A stretch of 64,000 nucleotides of DNA from Lepisosteus oculatus (lineage: Eukaryota; Chordata; Actinopteri; Semionotiformes; Lepisosteidae), in contig NC_090714.1 of assembly GCF_040954835.1 (NCBI RefSeq), positions 3,956,501-4,020,500 of the forward strand, given 5' to 3'. Of this stretch, positions 35,601 to 48,925 are shown one piece after another. Position numbers and translations under genes: made by a program. Under the pieces are notes generated by a model. That model searched no databases, was not told the DNA's origin, and saw only the letters and a list, made by a program, of their open reading frames with translations. Within the stretch, counting starts at the first letter, position 1. Each line of letters begins with the position of its first letter.

Positions 35601-38600
35601 AGTTACCACAGTCTGAACATGAAAAGTGGACACAGGCAAACCTGTCTGTCCAGAAACGAGAGAATCAGTTTCCAGATTGTGGAGATAGAAACTGGACACA
35701 GGCAAACCTGGCTGTCCAGAGACTACATGCTCAGTTCTGTAACACTGCTAACAGAAGCTGGACACAGGCAGCCCTGACTGTCCAAAACTGACAGGCTCAG
35801 ATACGAGAGTCAGGACATAGAAACTGGACACAGGCAGCCCTGACTGTCCAGAATCGAGAGAATCAGTTACCAGAGTCTGGACATAGAAACTGGACACAGG
35901 CAGCCCTGACTGTCCAGAAACGAGAGGCTCAGTTACCAGAGTCTGGACATATAATACTGGACACAGGCAGCACTGACTGTCCTGAATCGAGAGAATCAGT
36001 TACTAGAGTCTGGACATAGAAACTGGACACAGGCAGCCCTGACTGTCCAGAAACGAGAGGCTCAGTTACCACAGTCTGGATAAATAATACTGGACACAGG
36101 CAGCCCTGACTGTCCAGAAACGAGAGGCTCAGTTACCAGAGTCTGGACATATAATACTGGACACAGGCAGCCCTGACTGTCCAGACAAGACAAGCTCAGA
36201 TACCACAGTCTGGACAAATAAGACTGGACACAGGAAGCCCTGATTGTCCAGAATCGAGAGAATCAGTTACCAGAGTCTGGAGATAGAAACTGGACACAGG
36301 CAGCCCTGACTGTCCAGAAACGAGAGGCTCAGTTACCAGAGTCTGGACATATAATACTGGACACAGGCAGCCCTGACTGTCCAGAAACGAGAGGCTCAGT
36401 TACCACAGTCTGGACATGAACAGTGGACAAAGGTAAACCTGTCTGTCCAGAAACAAGAGAATCACTTTCCAGACTGTGGACATAGAAATTGGACACAGTC
36501 AGTCCTGACTGTCCAGAAACGAGAGCCTCAGTTATCAGTGTCTAGACATAGAAATTGGACACAGGCAGACCTGACTGTCCAGAAACGAGAGAATTCGTTT
36601 CAGAGTCTGGAGACAGAAACTGGACACAGGCAGCCCTGACTGTCCAGGAACTAGAAGGTCAGTTACCACAGTCTGTACATGAAAAGTGGACACAGGCAAA
36701 CCTGTCTGTCCAGAAATGAGAGAATCAGTTTCCAGATTGTGGAGATAGAAACTGGACACAGGCAGTCCTGACTGTCCAGAAAAGAGAGCCTCAGTTACCA
36801 CAGTGTGGACATAGAAACTGGACACAGGCAGCCCTGACTGTCCAGGAACTAGAAGGTCAGTTACCACAGTCTGAACATGAAAAGTGGACACAGGCAAACC
36901 TGTCTGTCCAGAAACGAGAGAATCAGTTTCCAGATTGTGGAGATAGAAACTGGACACAGGCAAACCTGGCTGTCCAGAGACTACATGCTCAGTTCTGTAA
37001 CACTGCTAACAGAAGCTGGACACAGGCAGCCCTGACTGTCCAAAACTGACAGGCTCAGATACGAGAGTCAGGACATAGAAACTGGACACAGGCAGCCCTG
37101 ACTGTCCAGAATCGAGAGAATCAGTTACCAGAGTCTGGACATAGAAACTGGACACAGGCAGCCCTGACTGTCCAGAAACGAGAGGCTCAGTTACCAGAGT
37201 CTGGACATATAATACTGGACACAGGCAGCACTGACTGTCCTGAATCGAGAGAATCAGTTACTAGAGTCTGGACATAGAAACTGGACACAGGCAGCCCTGA
37301 CTGTCCAGAAACGAGAGGCTCAGTTACCACAGTCTGGATAAATAATACTGGACACAGGCAGCCCTGACTGTCCAGAAACGAGAGGCTCAGTTACCAGAGT
37401 CTGGACATATAATACTGGACACAGGCAGCCCTGACTGTCCAGACAAGACAAGCTCAGATACCACAGTCTGGACAAATAAGACTGGACACAGGAAGCCCTG
37501 ATTGTCCAGAATCGAGAGAATCAGTTACCAGAGTCTGGAGATAGAAACTGGACACAGGCAGCCCTGACTGTCCAGAAACGAGAGGCTCAGTTACCAGAGT
37601 CTGGACATATAATACTGGACACAGGCAGCCCTGACTGTCCAGAAACGAGAGGCTCAGTTACCACAGTCTGGACATGAACAGTGGACAAAGGTAAACCTGT
37701 CTGTCCAGAAACAAGAGAATCAGTTTCCAGACTGTGGACATAGAAATTGGACACAGTCAGTCCTGACTGTCCAGAAACGAGAGCCTCAGTTATCAGTGTC
37801 TAGACATAGAAATTGGACACAGGCAGACCTGACTGTCCAGAAACGAGAGAATTCGTTTCAGAGTCTGGAGATAGAAACTGGACACAGGCAGCCCTGACTG
37901 TCCAGGAACTAGAAGGTCAGTTACCACAGTCTGTACATGAAAAGTGGACACAGGCAAACCTGTCTGTCCAGAAATGAGAGAATCAGTTTCCAGATTGTGG
38001 AGATAGAAACTGGACACAGGCAGTCCTGACTGTCCAGAAAAGAGAGCCTCAGTTACCACAGTGTGGACATAGAAACTGGACACAGGCAGCCCTGACTGTC
38101 CAGAAATGAGAGAATCTGTTTCCAGAGTCTGGAGATAGAAACTGGACACAGGCAGCCCTGACTGTCCAGGAACTAGAAGGTCAGTTACCACAGTCTGAAC
38201 ATGAAAAGTGGACACAGGCAAACCTGTCTGTCCAGAAACGAGAGAATCAGTTTCCAGATTGTGGAGATAGAAACTGGACACAGGCAAACCTGGCTGTCCA
38301 GAGACTACATGCTCAGTTGTGTAACACTGCTAACAGAAGCTGGACACAGGCAGCCCTGACTGTCCAAAACTGACAGGCTCAGATACGAGAGTCAGGACAT
38401 AGAAACTGGACACAGGCAGTCCTGACTGTCCAGAATCGAGAGAATCAGTTACCAGAGTCTGGACATAGAAACTGGACACAGGCAGCCCTGACTGTCCAGA
38501 AACGAGAGGCTCAGTTACCAGAGTCTGGACATATAATACTGGACACAGGCAGCACTGACTGTCCTGAATCGAGAGAATCAGTTACTAGAGTCTGGACATA

Positions 38601-41581
38601 GAAACTGGACACAGGCAGCCCTGACTGTCCAGAAACGAGAGGCTCAGTTACCACAGTCTGGATAAATAATACTGGACACAGGCAGCCCTGACTGTCCAGA
38701 AACGAGAGGCTCAGTTACCAGAGTCTGGACATATAATACTGGACACAGGCAGCCCTGACTGTCCAGACAAGACAAGCTCAGATACCACAGTCTGGACAAA
38801 TAAGACTGGACACAGGAAGCCCTGATTGTCCAGAATCGAGAGAATCAGTTACCAGAGTCTGGAGATAGAAACTGGACACAGGCAGCCCTGACTGTCCAGA
38901 AACGAGAGGCTCAGTTACCAGAGTCTGGACATATAATACTGGACACAGGCAGCCCTGACTGTCCAGAAACGAGAGGCTCAGTTACCACAGTCTGGACATG
39001 AACAGTGGACAAAGGTAAACCTGTCTGTCCAGAAACAAGAGAATCAGTTTCCAGACTGTGGACATAGAAATTGGACACAGTCAGTCCTGACTGTCCAGAA
39101 ACGAGAGCCTCAGTTATCAGTGTCTAGACATAGAAATTGGACACAGGCAGACCTGACTGTCCAGAAACGAGAGAATTCGTTTCAGAGTCTGGAGATAGAA
39201 ACTGGACACAGGCAGCCCTGACTGTCCAGGAACTAGAAGGTCAGTTACCACAGTCTGTACATGAAAAGTGGACACAGGCAAACCTGTCTGTCCAGAAATG
39301 AGAGAATCAGTTTCCAGATTGTGGAGATAGAAACTGGACAAAGGCAGTCCTGACTGTCCAGAAAAGAGAGCCTCAGTTACCACAGTGTGGACATAGAAAC
39401 TGGACACAGGCAAACCTGGCTGTCTAGAGACTACATGCTCAGTTGTGTAACACTGCTAACAGAAGCTGGACACAGGCAGCCCTGACTGTCCAAAACTGAC
39501 AGGCTCAGATACAAGAGTCTGGACATAGAAACTGGACACAGGCAGCCCTGACTGTCCAGAATCGAGAGAATCAGTTACCAGAGTCTGGAGATAGAAACTG
39601 GACACAGGCAGCCCTGACTGTCCAGGAACTAGAAGGTCAGTTACCAGAGTCTGGACATATAATACTGGACACAGGCAGCCCTGCCTGTCCTGAATCGAGA
39701 GAATCGGTTACTAGAGTCTGGACATAGAAACTGCACACAGGCAGCCCTGACTGTCCAGAAACGAGAGGCTCAGTTACCACAGTCTGGACATAAAATACTG
39801 GACACAGGCAGTCCTAACTGTCCAGAAACGAGAGAATCAGTTTCCAGACTGTGGACATAGAAACTGGAAACAGTCAGTCCTGACTGTCCAGAAACGAGAG
39901 CCTCAGTTACGAGTCTAGACATAGAAATTGGACACAGGCAGACCTGACTGTCCAGAGAAGACAAGCTCAGATACCATAGCCTGGACAAATAAGACTGGAC
40001 ACAGGCAACCCTGATTGTCCAGAAACTAAAAGCTCAGTTACCACAGTCTGGACATATAATACTGGACACAGGCAGCCCTGACTGTCCAGAAACGAGAGGC
40101 TCAGTTACCACAGTCTGGATATGAAAAGTGGACACAGGCAAACCTGTCTGTCCAGAAACGAGAGAATCAGTTTCCAGACTGTGGACATAGAAACTGGACA
40201 CAGTCAGTCCTGACTGTCCAGAGAAGACAAGCTCAGATACCACAGTCTGGACAAATAAGACTGGACACAGGCAACCCTGATTGTCCAGAAACTAAAAGCT
40301 CAGTTACCACAGTCTGGACAAGAAAATTGGACACAGGCAAACCTGTCTGTCCAGAAACGAGAGAATCGGTTACCACAGTGTGGACAACAAAACGGGACAC
40401 AGGCAAACCTGTCTGTCCTGAAAGGAGAGAATCATTTTCCAGAGTCTGGACATAGAAACTGGACACAGGCAGCCCTGACTGTCCAGACATGACAAGCTCA
40501 GATACCACAGTCTGAACAAATAAGACTGGACACAGGCAGCCCTGATTGTCCAGAAACTAAAAGCTCAGTTACCACAGTCTGGACAAGAAAATTGGACACA
40601 GGCAAACCTGTCTGTCCAGAAACGAGAGAATCAGTAACCACAGTGTGGACAACAAAACGGGACACAGGCAAACCTGTCTGTCCTGAAAGGAGAGAATCAT
40701 TTTCCAGAGTCTGGACATAGAAACTGGACACAGGCAGACCTGACTGTCCAGACAAGACAAGCTCAGATTCCACAGTCTGAACAAATAAGACTGGACACAG
40801 GCAGCCCTGATTGTCCCGAAACTAAAAGCTCAGTTACCACAGTCTGGACAAGAAAATTAGACACAGGCAAACATGGCTGTCCAGAGACGACATGCTCAGT
40901 GGTGTAACACTGCTAATAGAAGCTGGACACAGGTAGCCCTGCCTGTCCAGAATCGAGAGAATCAGTTACCAGTGTCTGGACATAGAAACTGGGCACAGGC
41001 AGCCCTGGCTGTCCAGACCTGCTATTAGGAGCCCTAACTGTCCAGAAACGAGAGGCTCAGTTACCACAGTGTGGACAACAAAATGGGACACAGGCAAACC
41101 TGTCTGTCCTGAAAGGAGAGAATCATTTTCCAGAGTCTGGACATAGAAACTGGACACAGGCAGCCCTGACTGTCCAGACATGACAAGCTCAGATACCACA
41201 GTCTGGACAAATAAGACTGGACACAGGCAGACCTGATTGTCCAGAGATTAGAAGCTCTGTTACCACAGTCTGGACATGAAAACTGGACACGGGCAAACCT
41301 GTCTGTCCAGAGACGACATGCTCAGTGGTGTAGTGCTGCGAACAGAAACTGGACACAGGCATCCCTGACTGTCCAGATACGACATTCTCAGTTACCACAG
41401 TCTGGACAAAAAACACTGGACACAGGCAGCCCTGACTGTCCAGAAATGACAGGCTCAGTTACCACAGTCTGGACAAGAAAACTGGACACAGGTAAACCTG
41501 TCTGTCCAGAGACGACATGCTCAGTGGTTTAACACTGGACATAGAAACTGGACACAGGCATCCCTGATTGTCTAGAAACGA
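32651..41581. repeat. Giant 66 bp satellite, block 1 (8.9 kb)
   Basis: About 135 monomers by length. It contains a near-perfect tandem repeat of 1,124 bp (33,500-34,620 repeated at 34,624-35,745; two 189-codon minus-strand frames are identical) and then three copies of a unit spaced 1,258 and 1,324 bp (about 36,000-39,420). The difference, 66, is exactly one monomer. Confidence 0.92.
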
Positions 41582-42116
41582 GAGACTCAATTAGCATAGT
41601 GTGACAGAGGAGCCTGTCACTGGGTACAGGTAGCACAGAAAATACATAATTGATACACCTTCCATTGAGCGGTTGCTAGATAAGTTCCTGAGGGTGCACA
41701 CTCAGAGCTTGACTAGTAACTGCTATTACCTAATTTCATATATATTCATGTACATAAACATACCTAATTTCATACACATTCATATACTTAAAACAGGTAT
41801 GAGTGAGTATTGTGGTGTGAATGGAGAGCGCTCTCAAAATGGATGTTATTCATGGTTTGTTGGTTGTTGGTGGTTAGGTAGTGGTATATCAACGGAGAGA
41901 GAGAGAACAGGTAGGTAAGGAGGATCTATCTTTATTTGAATAATTACTTTTGTTTCTTTTTTGGGGGTTTTGTTATCTGGTGTGAGGGACTTGGAGCCAT
42001 GTGAATAGACTGCACTTGTTTTGCTTGGGTGCTTTTGCGGCGGAGCCCTTATGAGATAAAACAGACCTGCTTTGTCCTTGCTCAGGCCGTTGTGTTACAC
42101 ATAATAAGGACAAAGA
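41582..42116. repeat. Satellite spacer copy B
   Basis: Near-identical to copy A in length and content. Sequence-type markers differ: ATACATAATTG, AACAGGTATG, GGTAGTGG, CAACGGAG. Confidence 0.9.
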
Positions 42117-45100
42117 AACTGGACACAGGCAGCCCTGGCTGTCCAGAAATGACAGGCTCAGATACCACAGTATGGACATAAAACACTGGACACAGGCAGC
42201 CCTGACAGTCCAAAAATGACAGGCTCAGATACCAGAGTCTGGACAAATAATACTGGACACAGGCAGACTGTCCAGGAACTAGAAGGTCAGTTACCACAGT
42301 CTGGACATGAAAAGTGGACACAGGCAAACCTGTCTGTCCAGAAACGAGAGAATCAGTTTCCAGACTGTGGACATAGAAACTGGACACAGGCAGTCCTGAC
42401 TGTCCAGAAACGAGAGCCTCAGTTACCAGAGTCTAGACATAGAAAGTGGACACAGGCAGACTTGACTGTCCACACAAGACAAGCTCAGATACCACAGTCT
42501 GGACAAATAAGACTGGACACAGGCAGCCCTGATTGTCCAGAAACTAAAAGCTCAGTTACCACAGTCTGGACAAGAAAATTGGACACAGGCAAACCTGTCT
42601 GTCCAGAAACAAGAGAATCAGATACCACAGTGTGGACATAGAAACTGGACACAGGCAGCCCTGACTGTCCAGAAACGAGAGAATCTGTTTCCAGAGTCTG
42701 GACATAGAAACTGGACACAGGAAGCCCTGACTGTCCAGGAACTAGAAGGTCAGTTACCACAGTCTGGACATGAAAAGTGGACACAGGCAAACCTGTCTGT
42801 CCAGAAACGAGAGAATCAGTTTCCAGATTGTGGACATAGAAACTGGACACAGGCAGTCCTGACTGTCCAGAAACGAGAGCCTCAGTTACCACAGTGTGGA
42901 CATAGAAACTGGACACAGGCAAACCTGGCTGTCCAGAGACTACATGCTCAGTTGTGTAACACTGCTAACAGAAGCTGGACACAGGCAGCCCTGACTGTCC
43001 AAAACTGACAGGCTCAGATACAAGAGTCTGGACATAGAAACTGGACACAGGCAGCCCTTACTGTCCAGAATCGAGAGGCTCAGTTACCACAGTCTGGATA
43101 TGAAAAGTGGACACAGGCAAACCTGTCTGTCCAGAAACGAGAGAATCAGTTTCCAGACTGTGGACATAGAAACTGGACACAGTCAGTCCTGTCTGTCCAG
43201 AAACGAGAGCCTCAGTTACCAGAGTCTAGACATAGAAATTGGACACAGGCAGACCTGACTGTCCAGAGAAGACAAGCTCAGATACCACAGTCTGGACAAA
43301 TAAGACTGGACACAGGCAGTCCTGACTGTCCAGAAACGAGAGCCTCAGTTACCACAGTCTGGACAAGAAAATTGGACACAGGCAAACCTGGCTGTCCAGA
43401 GACTACATGCTCAGTTGTGTAACACTGCTAACAGAAGCTGGACACAGGCAGCCCTGATTGTCCAAAACTGACAGGCTCAGATACAAGAGTTTGGACATAG
43501 AAACTGGACACAGGCAGCCCTGACTGTCCAGAATCGAGAGAATCAGTTAGCAGAGTCTGGACATAGAAACTGGACACAGGCAGCCCTGACTGTCCAGAAA
43601 CGAGAGGCTCAGTTACCAGAGTCTGGACATATAATACTGGACACAGGCAGCCCTGACTGTCCAGAAACGAGAGGCTCAGTTACCAGAGTCTGGACATATA
43701 ATACTGGACACAGGCAGCCCTGACTGTCCAGAATCGAGAGAATCAGTTACCAGAGTCTGGACATAGAAACTGGACACAGGCAGCCCTGACTGTCCAGAAA
43801 CGAGAGGCTCAGTTACCAGAGTCTGGACATATAATACTGGACACAGGCAGCCCTGACTGTCCAGAATTGAGAGAATCAGTTACCAGAGTCTGGACATAGA
43901 AACTGGACACAGGCAGCCCTGACTGTCCAGAAACGAGAGGCTCAGTTACCAGAGTCTGGACATATAATACTGGACAGAGGCAGCCCTGACTGTCCTGAAT
44001 CGAGAGAATCAGTTACCAGAGTCTGGACATAGAAACTGGACACAGGCAGCCTTGACTGTCCAGGAACTAGAAGGTCAGTTACCACAGTCTGGACATGAAA
44101 AGTGGACACAGGCAAACCTGTCTGTCCAGAATCGAGAGAATCAGTTACCAGAGTCTGGACATATAATACTGGACACAGGCAGCCCTGACTGTCCAGGAAC
44201 CAGAAGGTCAGTTACCACAGTCTGGACATGAAAAGTGGACACAGGCAAACCTGTCTGTCCAGAATCGAGAGAATCAGTTACCAGAGTCTGGAGATAGAAA
44301 CTGGACACAGGCAGCCCTGACTGTCCAGAAACGAGAGGCTCAGTTACCACAGTCTGAACAAATAATAATGGACACAGGCACCCCTGACTGTCCAGAAACG
44401 AGAGGCTCAGTTACCAATGTCTGGACATGAAAGGTGGACACAGGCAAACCTGTCTGTCCAGAAACGAGAGAATCAGTTTCCAGACTGTGGACATAGAAAC
44501 TGGACACAGGCAGTCCTGACTGTCCAGAAACGAGAGCCTCAGTTACCAGAGTCTAGACATAGAAACTGGACACAGGCAGACCTGACTGTCCAGACAAGAC
44601 AAGCTCAGATACCACAGTCTGGACAAATAAGACTGGACACAGGAAGCCCTGATTGTCCAGAATCGAGAGAATCAGTTACCAGAGTCTGGAGATAGAAACA
44701 CAGGCAAACCTGTCTGTCCAGAAACAAGAGAATCAGATACCACAGTGTGGACATAGAAACTGGACACAGGCAGCCCTGACTGTCCAGAAACGAGAGAATC
44801 TGTTTCCAGAGTCTGGACATAGAAACTGGACACAGGCAGCCCTGACTGTCCAGGAACTAGAAGGTCAGTTACCACAGTCTGGACATGAAAAGTGGACACA
44901 GGCAAACCTGTCTGTCCAGAAACGAGAGCCTCAGTTACCACAGTGTGGACATAGAAACTGGACACAGGCAAACCTGGCTGTCCAGAGACTACATGCTCAG
45001 TTGTGTAACACTGCTAACAGAAGCTGGACACAGGCAGCCCTGACTGTCCAAAACTGACAGGCTGAGATACAAGAGTCTGGACATAGAAACTGGACACAGG

Positions 45101-48100
45101 CAGCCCTGACTGTCCAGAATCGAGAGAATCAGTTACCAGAGTCTGGACATAGAAACTGGACACAGGCAGCCCTGACTGTCCAGAAACGAGAGGCTCAGTT
45201 ACCAGAGTCTGGACATATAATACTGGACAGAGGCAGCCCTGACTGTCCTGAATCGAAAGAATCAGTTACCAGAGTCTGGACATAGAAACTGGACACAGGC
45301 AGCCCTGACTGTCCAGGAACTAGAAGGTCAGTTACCACAGTCTGGACATGAAAAGTGGACACAGGCAAACCTGTCTGTCCAGAAACGAGAGAATCAGTTT
45401 CCAGACTGTGGACATAGAAACTGGACACAGGCAGTCCTGACTGTCCAGAAACGAGAGCCTCAGTTACCAGAGTCTAGACATAGAAACTGGACACAGGCAG
45501 TCCCGACTGTCCAAAACTGACAGGCTCAGATACAAGAGTCTGCACATAGAAACTGGACAAAGGCAGCCCTGACTGTCCAGAATCGAGAGAATCAGTTACC
45601 AGAGTCTGGAAATAGAAAGTGGACACAGGCAGCCCTGACTGTCCAGAAACGAGAGGCTCAGTTACCAGAGTCTGGACATATAATACTGGACACAGGCAGC
45701 CCTGACTGTCCAGGAACCAGAAGGTCAGTTACCACAGTTTGGACATGAAAAGTGGACACAGGCAAACCTGTCTGTCCAGAATCGAGAGAATCAGTTACCA
45801 GAGTCTGGAGATAGAAACTGGACACAGGCAGCCCTGACTGTCCAGAAACGAGAGGCTCAGTTACCAGAGTCTGCACATGTAATACTGGACAGAGGCAGCC
45901 CTGACTGTCCTGAATCGAGAGAATCAGTTACTAGAGTCCGGACATAGAAACTGGACACAGGCAGCCCTGACTGTCCAGAAACGAGAGGCTCAGTTACCAC
46001 AGTCTGGACATGAAAAGTGGACACAGGCAGACCTGACTGTCCAGAGAAGACAAGCTCAGATACCATAGCCTGGACAAATAAGACTGGACACAGGCAACCC
46101 TGATTGTCCAGAAACTAAAAGCTCAGTTACCACAGTCTGGACAAGAAAACTGGACACAGGCAGCCCTGAGTGTCCAGACATGCTATTAGCAGCCCTGACT
46201 GTCCAGAAACGAGAGGCTCAGTTACCACAGTGTGGACAACAAAACGGGACACAGGCAAACCTGTCTGTCCTGAAAGGAGAGAATCATTTTCCAGAGTCTG
46301 GACATAGAAACTGGACACAGGCAGACCTGACTGTCCAGACAAAACAAGCTCAGATTCCACAGTCTGAACAAATAAGACTGGACACAGACAGCCCTGATTG
46401 TCCAGAAACTAAAAGCTCAGTTACCACAGTCTGGACAAGAAAATCAGACACAGGCAAATATGGCTGTCCAGAGACGACATGCTCAGTGGTGTAACACTGC
46501 TAATAGAAGCTGGACACAGGTAGCCCTGCCTGTCCAGAATTGAGAGAATCAGTTACCAGTGTCTGGACATAGAAACTGGGCACAGGCAGCCCTGGCTGTC
46601 CAGACTTGCTATTAGGAGCCCTGACTGTCCAGAAACGAGAGGCTCAGTTACCACAGTGTGGACAACAAAACGGGACACAGGCAAACCTGTCTGTCCTGAA
46701 AGGAGAGAATCATTTTCCAGAGTCTGGACATAGAAACTGGACACAGGCAGCCCTGACTGTCCAGACATGACAAGCTCAGATACCACAGTCTGGACAAATA
46801 AGACTGGACACAGGCAGACCTGATTGTCCAGAGATTAGAAGCTCTGTTACAACAGTCTGGAAATGAAAACTTGACTGGGGCAAACCTGTCTGTCCAGAGA
46901 CGACATGCTCAGTGGTGTAGTGCTGCGAACAGAAACTGGACACAGGCATCCCTGACTGTCCAGATACGACATTCTCAGTTACCACAGTCTGGACAAAAAA
47001 CACTGGACACAGACAGCCCTGACTGTCCAGAAATGACAGGCTCAGTTACCACAGTCTGGACATGAAAAGTGGACACAGGCAAACCTGTCTGTCCAGATAC
47101 GAGAGAATCAGTTTCCAGATTGTGGAGACAGAAACTGGACACAGGCAGTCCTGATTGTCCAGAAACGAGAGCCTCAGTTACCACATGGTGGACATAGAAA
47201 CTGGACACAGGCAAACCTGGCTGTTTAGAGACTACATGCTCAGTTGTGTAACACTGCTAACAGAAGCTGGACACAGGCAGCCCTGACTGTCCAAAACTGA
47301 CAGGCTCAGATACAAGAGTCTGGACATAGAAACTGGACACAGGCAGCCCTGACTGTCCAGAATCGAGAGAATCAGTTACCAGAGTCTGGACATAGAAACT
47401 GGACACAGGCAGCCCTGACTGTCCAGAAACGAGAGGCTTAGTTACCAGAGTCTGGACATATAATACTGGACACAGGCAGCCCTGACTGTCCAGAAACGAG
47501 AGGCTCAGTTACCACAGTCTGGACATGAAAAGTGGACACAGGCAAACCTGTCTGTCTAGAAACGAGAGAATCAGTTTCCAGACTGTGGACATAGAAACTG
47601 GACACAGTCAGTCCTGACTGTCCAGAGAAGACAAGCTCAGATACCACAGTCTGGACAAATAAGACTGGACACAGGCAGCGCTGATTGTCCAGAAACTAAA
47701 AGCTCAGTTACCACAGTCTGGACAAGAAAATTGGACACAGGCAAACCTGTCTGTCCAGAAACAAGAGAATCAGTTACCAGTGTCTGGACATAGAAACTGG
47801 GCACAGGCAGCCCTGGCTGTCCAGACCTGCTATTAGGAGCCCTGACTGTCCAGAAACGAGAGGCTCAGTTACCACAGTGTGGACAACAAAATGGGACACA
47901 GGCAAACCTGTCTGTCCTGAAAGGAGAGAATCATTTTCCAGAGTCTGGACATAGAAACTGGACACAGGCAGCCCTGACTGTCCAGACATGACAAGCTCAG
48001 ATACCACAGTCTGGACAAATAAGACTGGACACAGGCAGACCTGATTGTCCAGAGATTAAAAGCTCTGTTATTACAGTCTGGACATGAAAACTGGACACGG

Positions 48101-48388
48101 GCAAACCTATCTGTCCAGAGACGACATGCTCAGTGGTGTAGTGCTGCGAACAGAAACTGGACACAGGCATCCCTGACTGTCCAGATACGACATTCTCAGT
48201 TACCACAGTCTGGACAAAAAACACTGGACACAGGCAGCCCTGACTGTCCAGAAATGACAGGCTCAGTTACCACAGTCTGGACAAGAAAACTGGACACAGG
48301 TAAACCTGTCTGTCCAGAGACGACATGCTCAGTGGTTTAACACTGGACATAGAAACTGGACACAGGCATCCCTAATTGTCTAGAAACG
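42117..48388. repeat. Giant 66 bp satellite, block 2 (6.3 kb)
   Basis: About 95 monomers by length. Its monomer order matches block 3 at an offset of 6,808 that later becomes 7,004 and 6,938 bp. A 1,221 bp spaced pair (46,553 and 47,774) is also present. Confidence 0.92.
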
Positions 48389-48925
48389 AGAGACTCAATT
48401 AGCATAGTGTGACAGAGGAGCCTGTCACTGGGTACAGGTAGCACAGAAAATACAACATTGATACACCTTCCATTGAGCGGTTGCTAGATAAGTTCCTGAG
48501 GGTGCACACTCAGAGCTTGACTAGTAACTGCTATTACCTAATTTCATATATATTCATGTACATAAACATACCTAATTTCATACACATTCATATACTTAAA
48601 ACTGGCATGAGTGAGTATTGTGGTGTGAATGGAGAGCGCTCTCAAAATGGATGTTATTCATGGTTTGTTGGTTGTTGGTGGTTAGATAGTGGTATATCAA
48701 CAGAGAGAGAGAGAACAGGTAGGTAAGGAGGATCTATCTTTATTTGAATAATTACTTTTGTTTCTTTTTTGGGGGTTTTGTTATCTGGTGTGAGGGACTT
48801 GGAGCCATGTGAATAGACTGCACTTGTTTTGCTTGGGTGCTTTTGCGGCGGAGCCCTTATGAGATAAAACAGACCTGCTTTGGCCTTGCTCAGGCCGTTG
48901 TGTTACACATAATAAGGACAAAGAA
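48389..48925. repeat. Satellite spacer copy C
   Basis: Carries the copy A set of markers at four sites (ACAACATTG, AACTGGCATG, GATAGTGG, CAACAGAG) although copy B lies next to it. Confidence 0.9.

Noticed and set aside
34012-35705. Open frames of 180-189 codons in the satellite as protein genes
   Set aside because: They result from a 66 bp period free of stops on both strands. They have no consistent start, no promoter, and break at random points.
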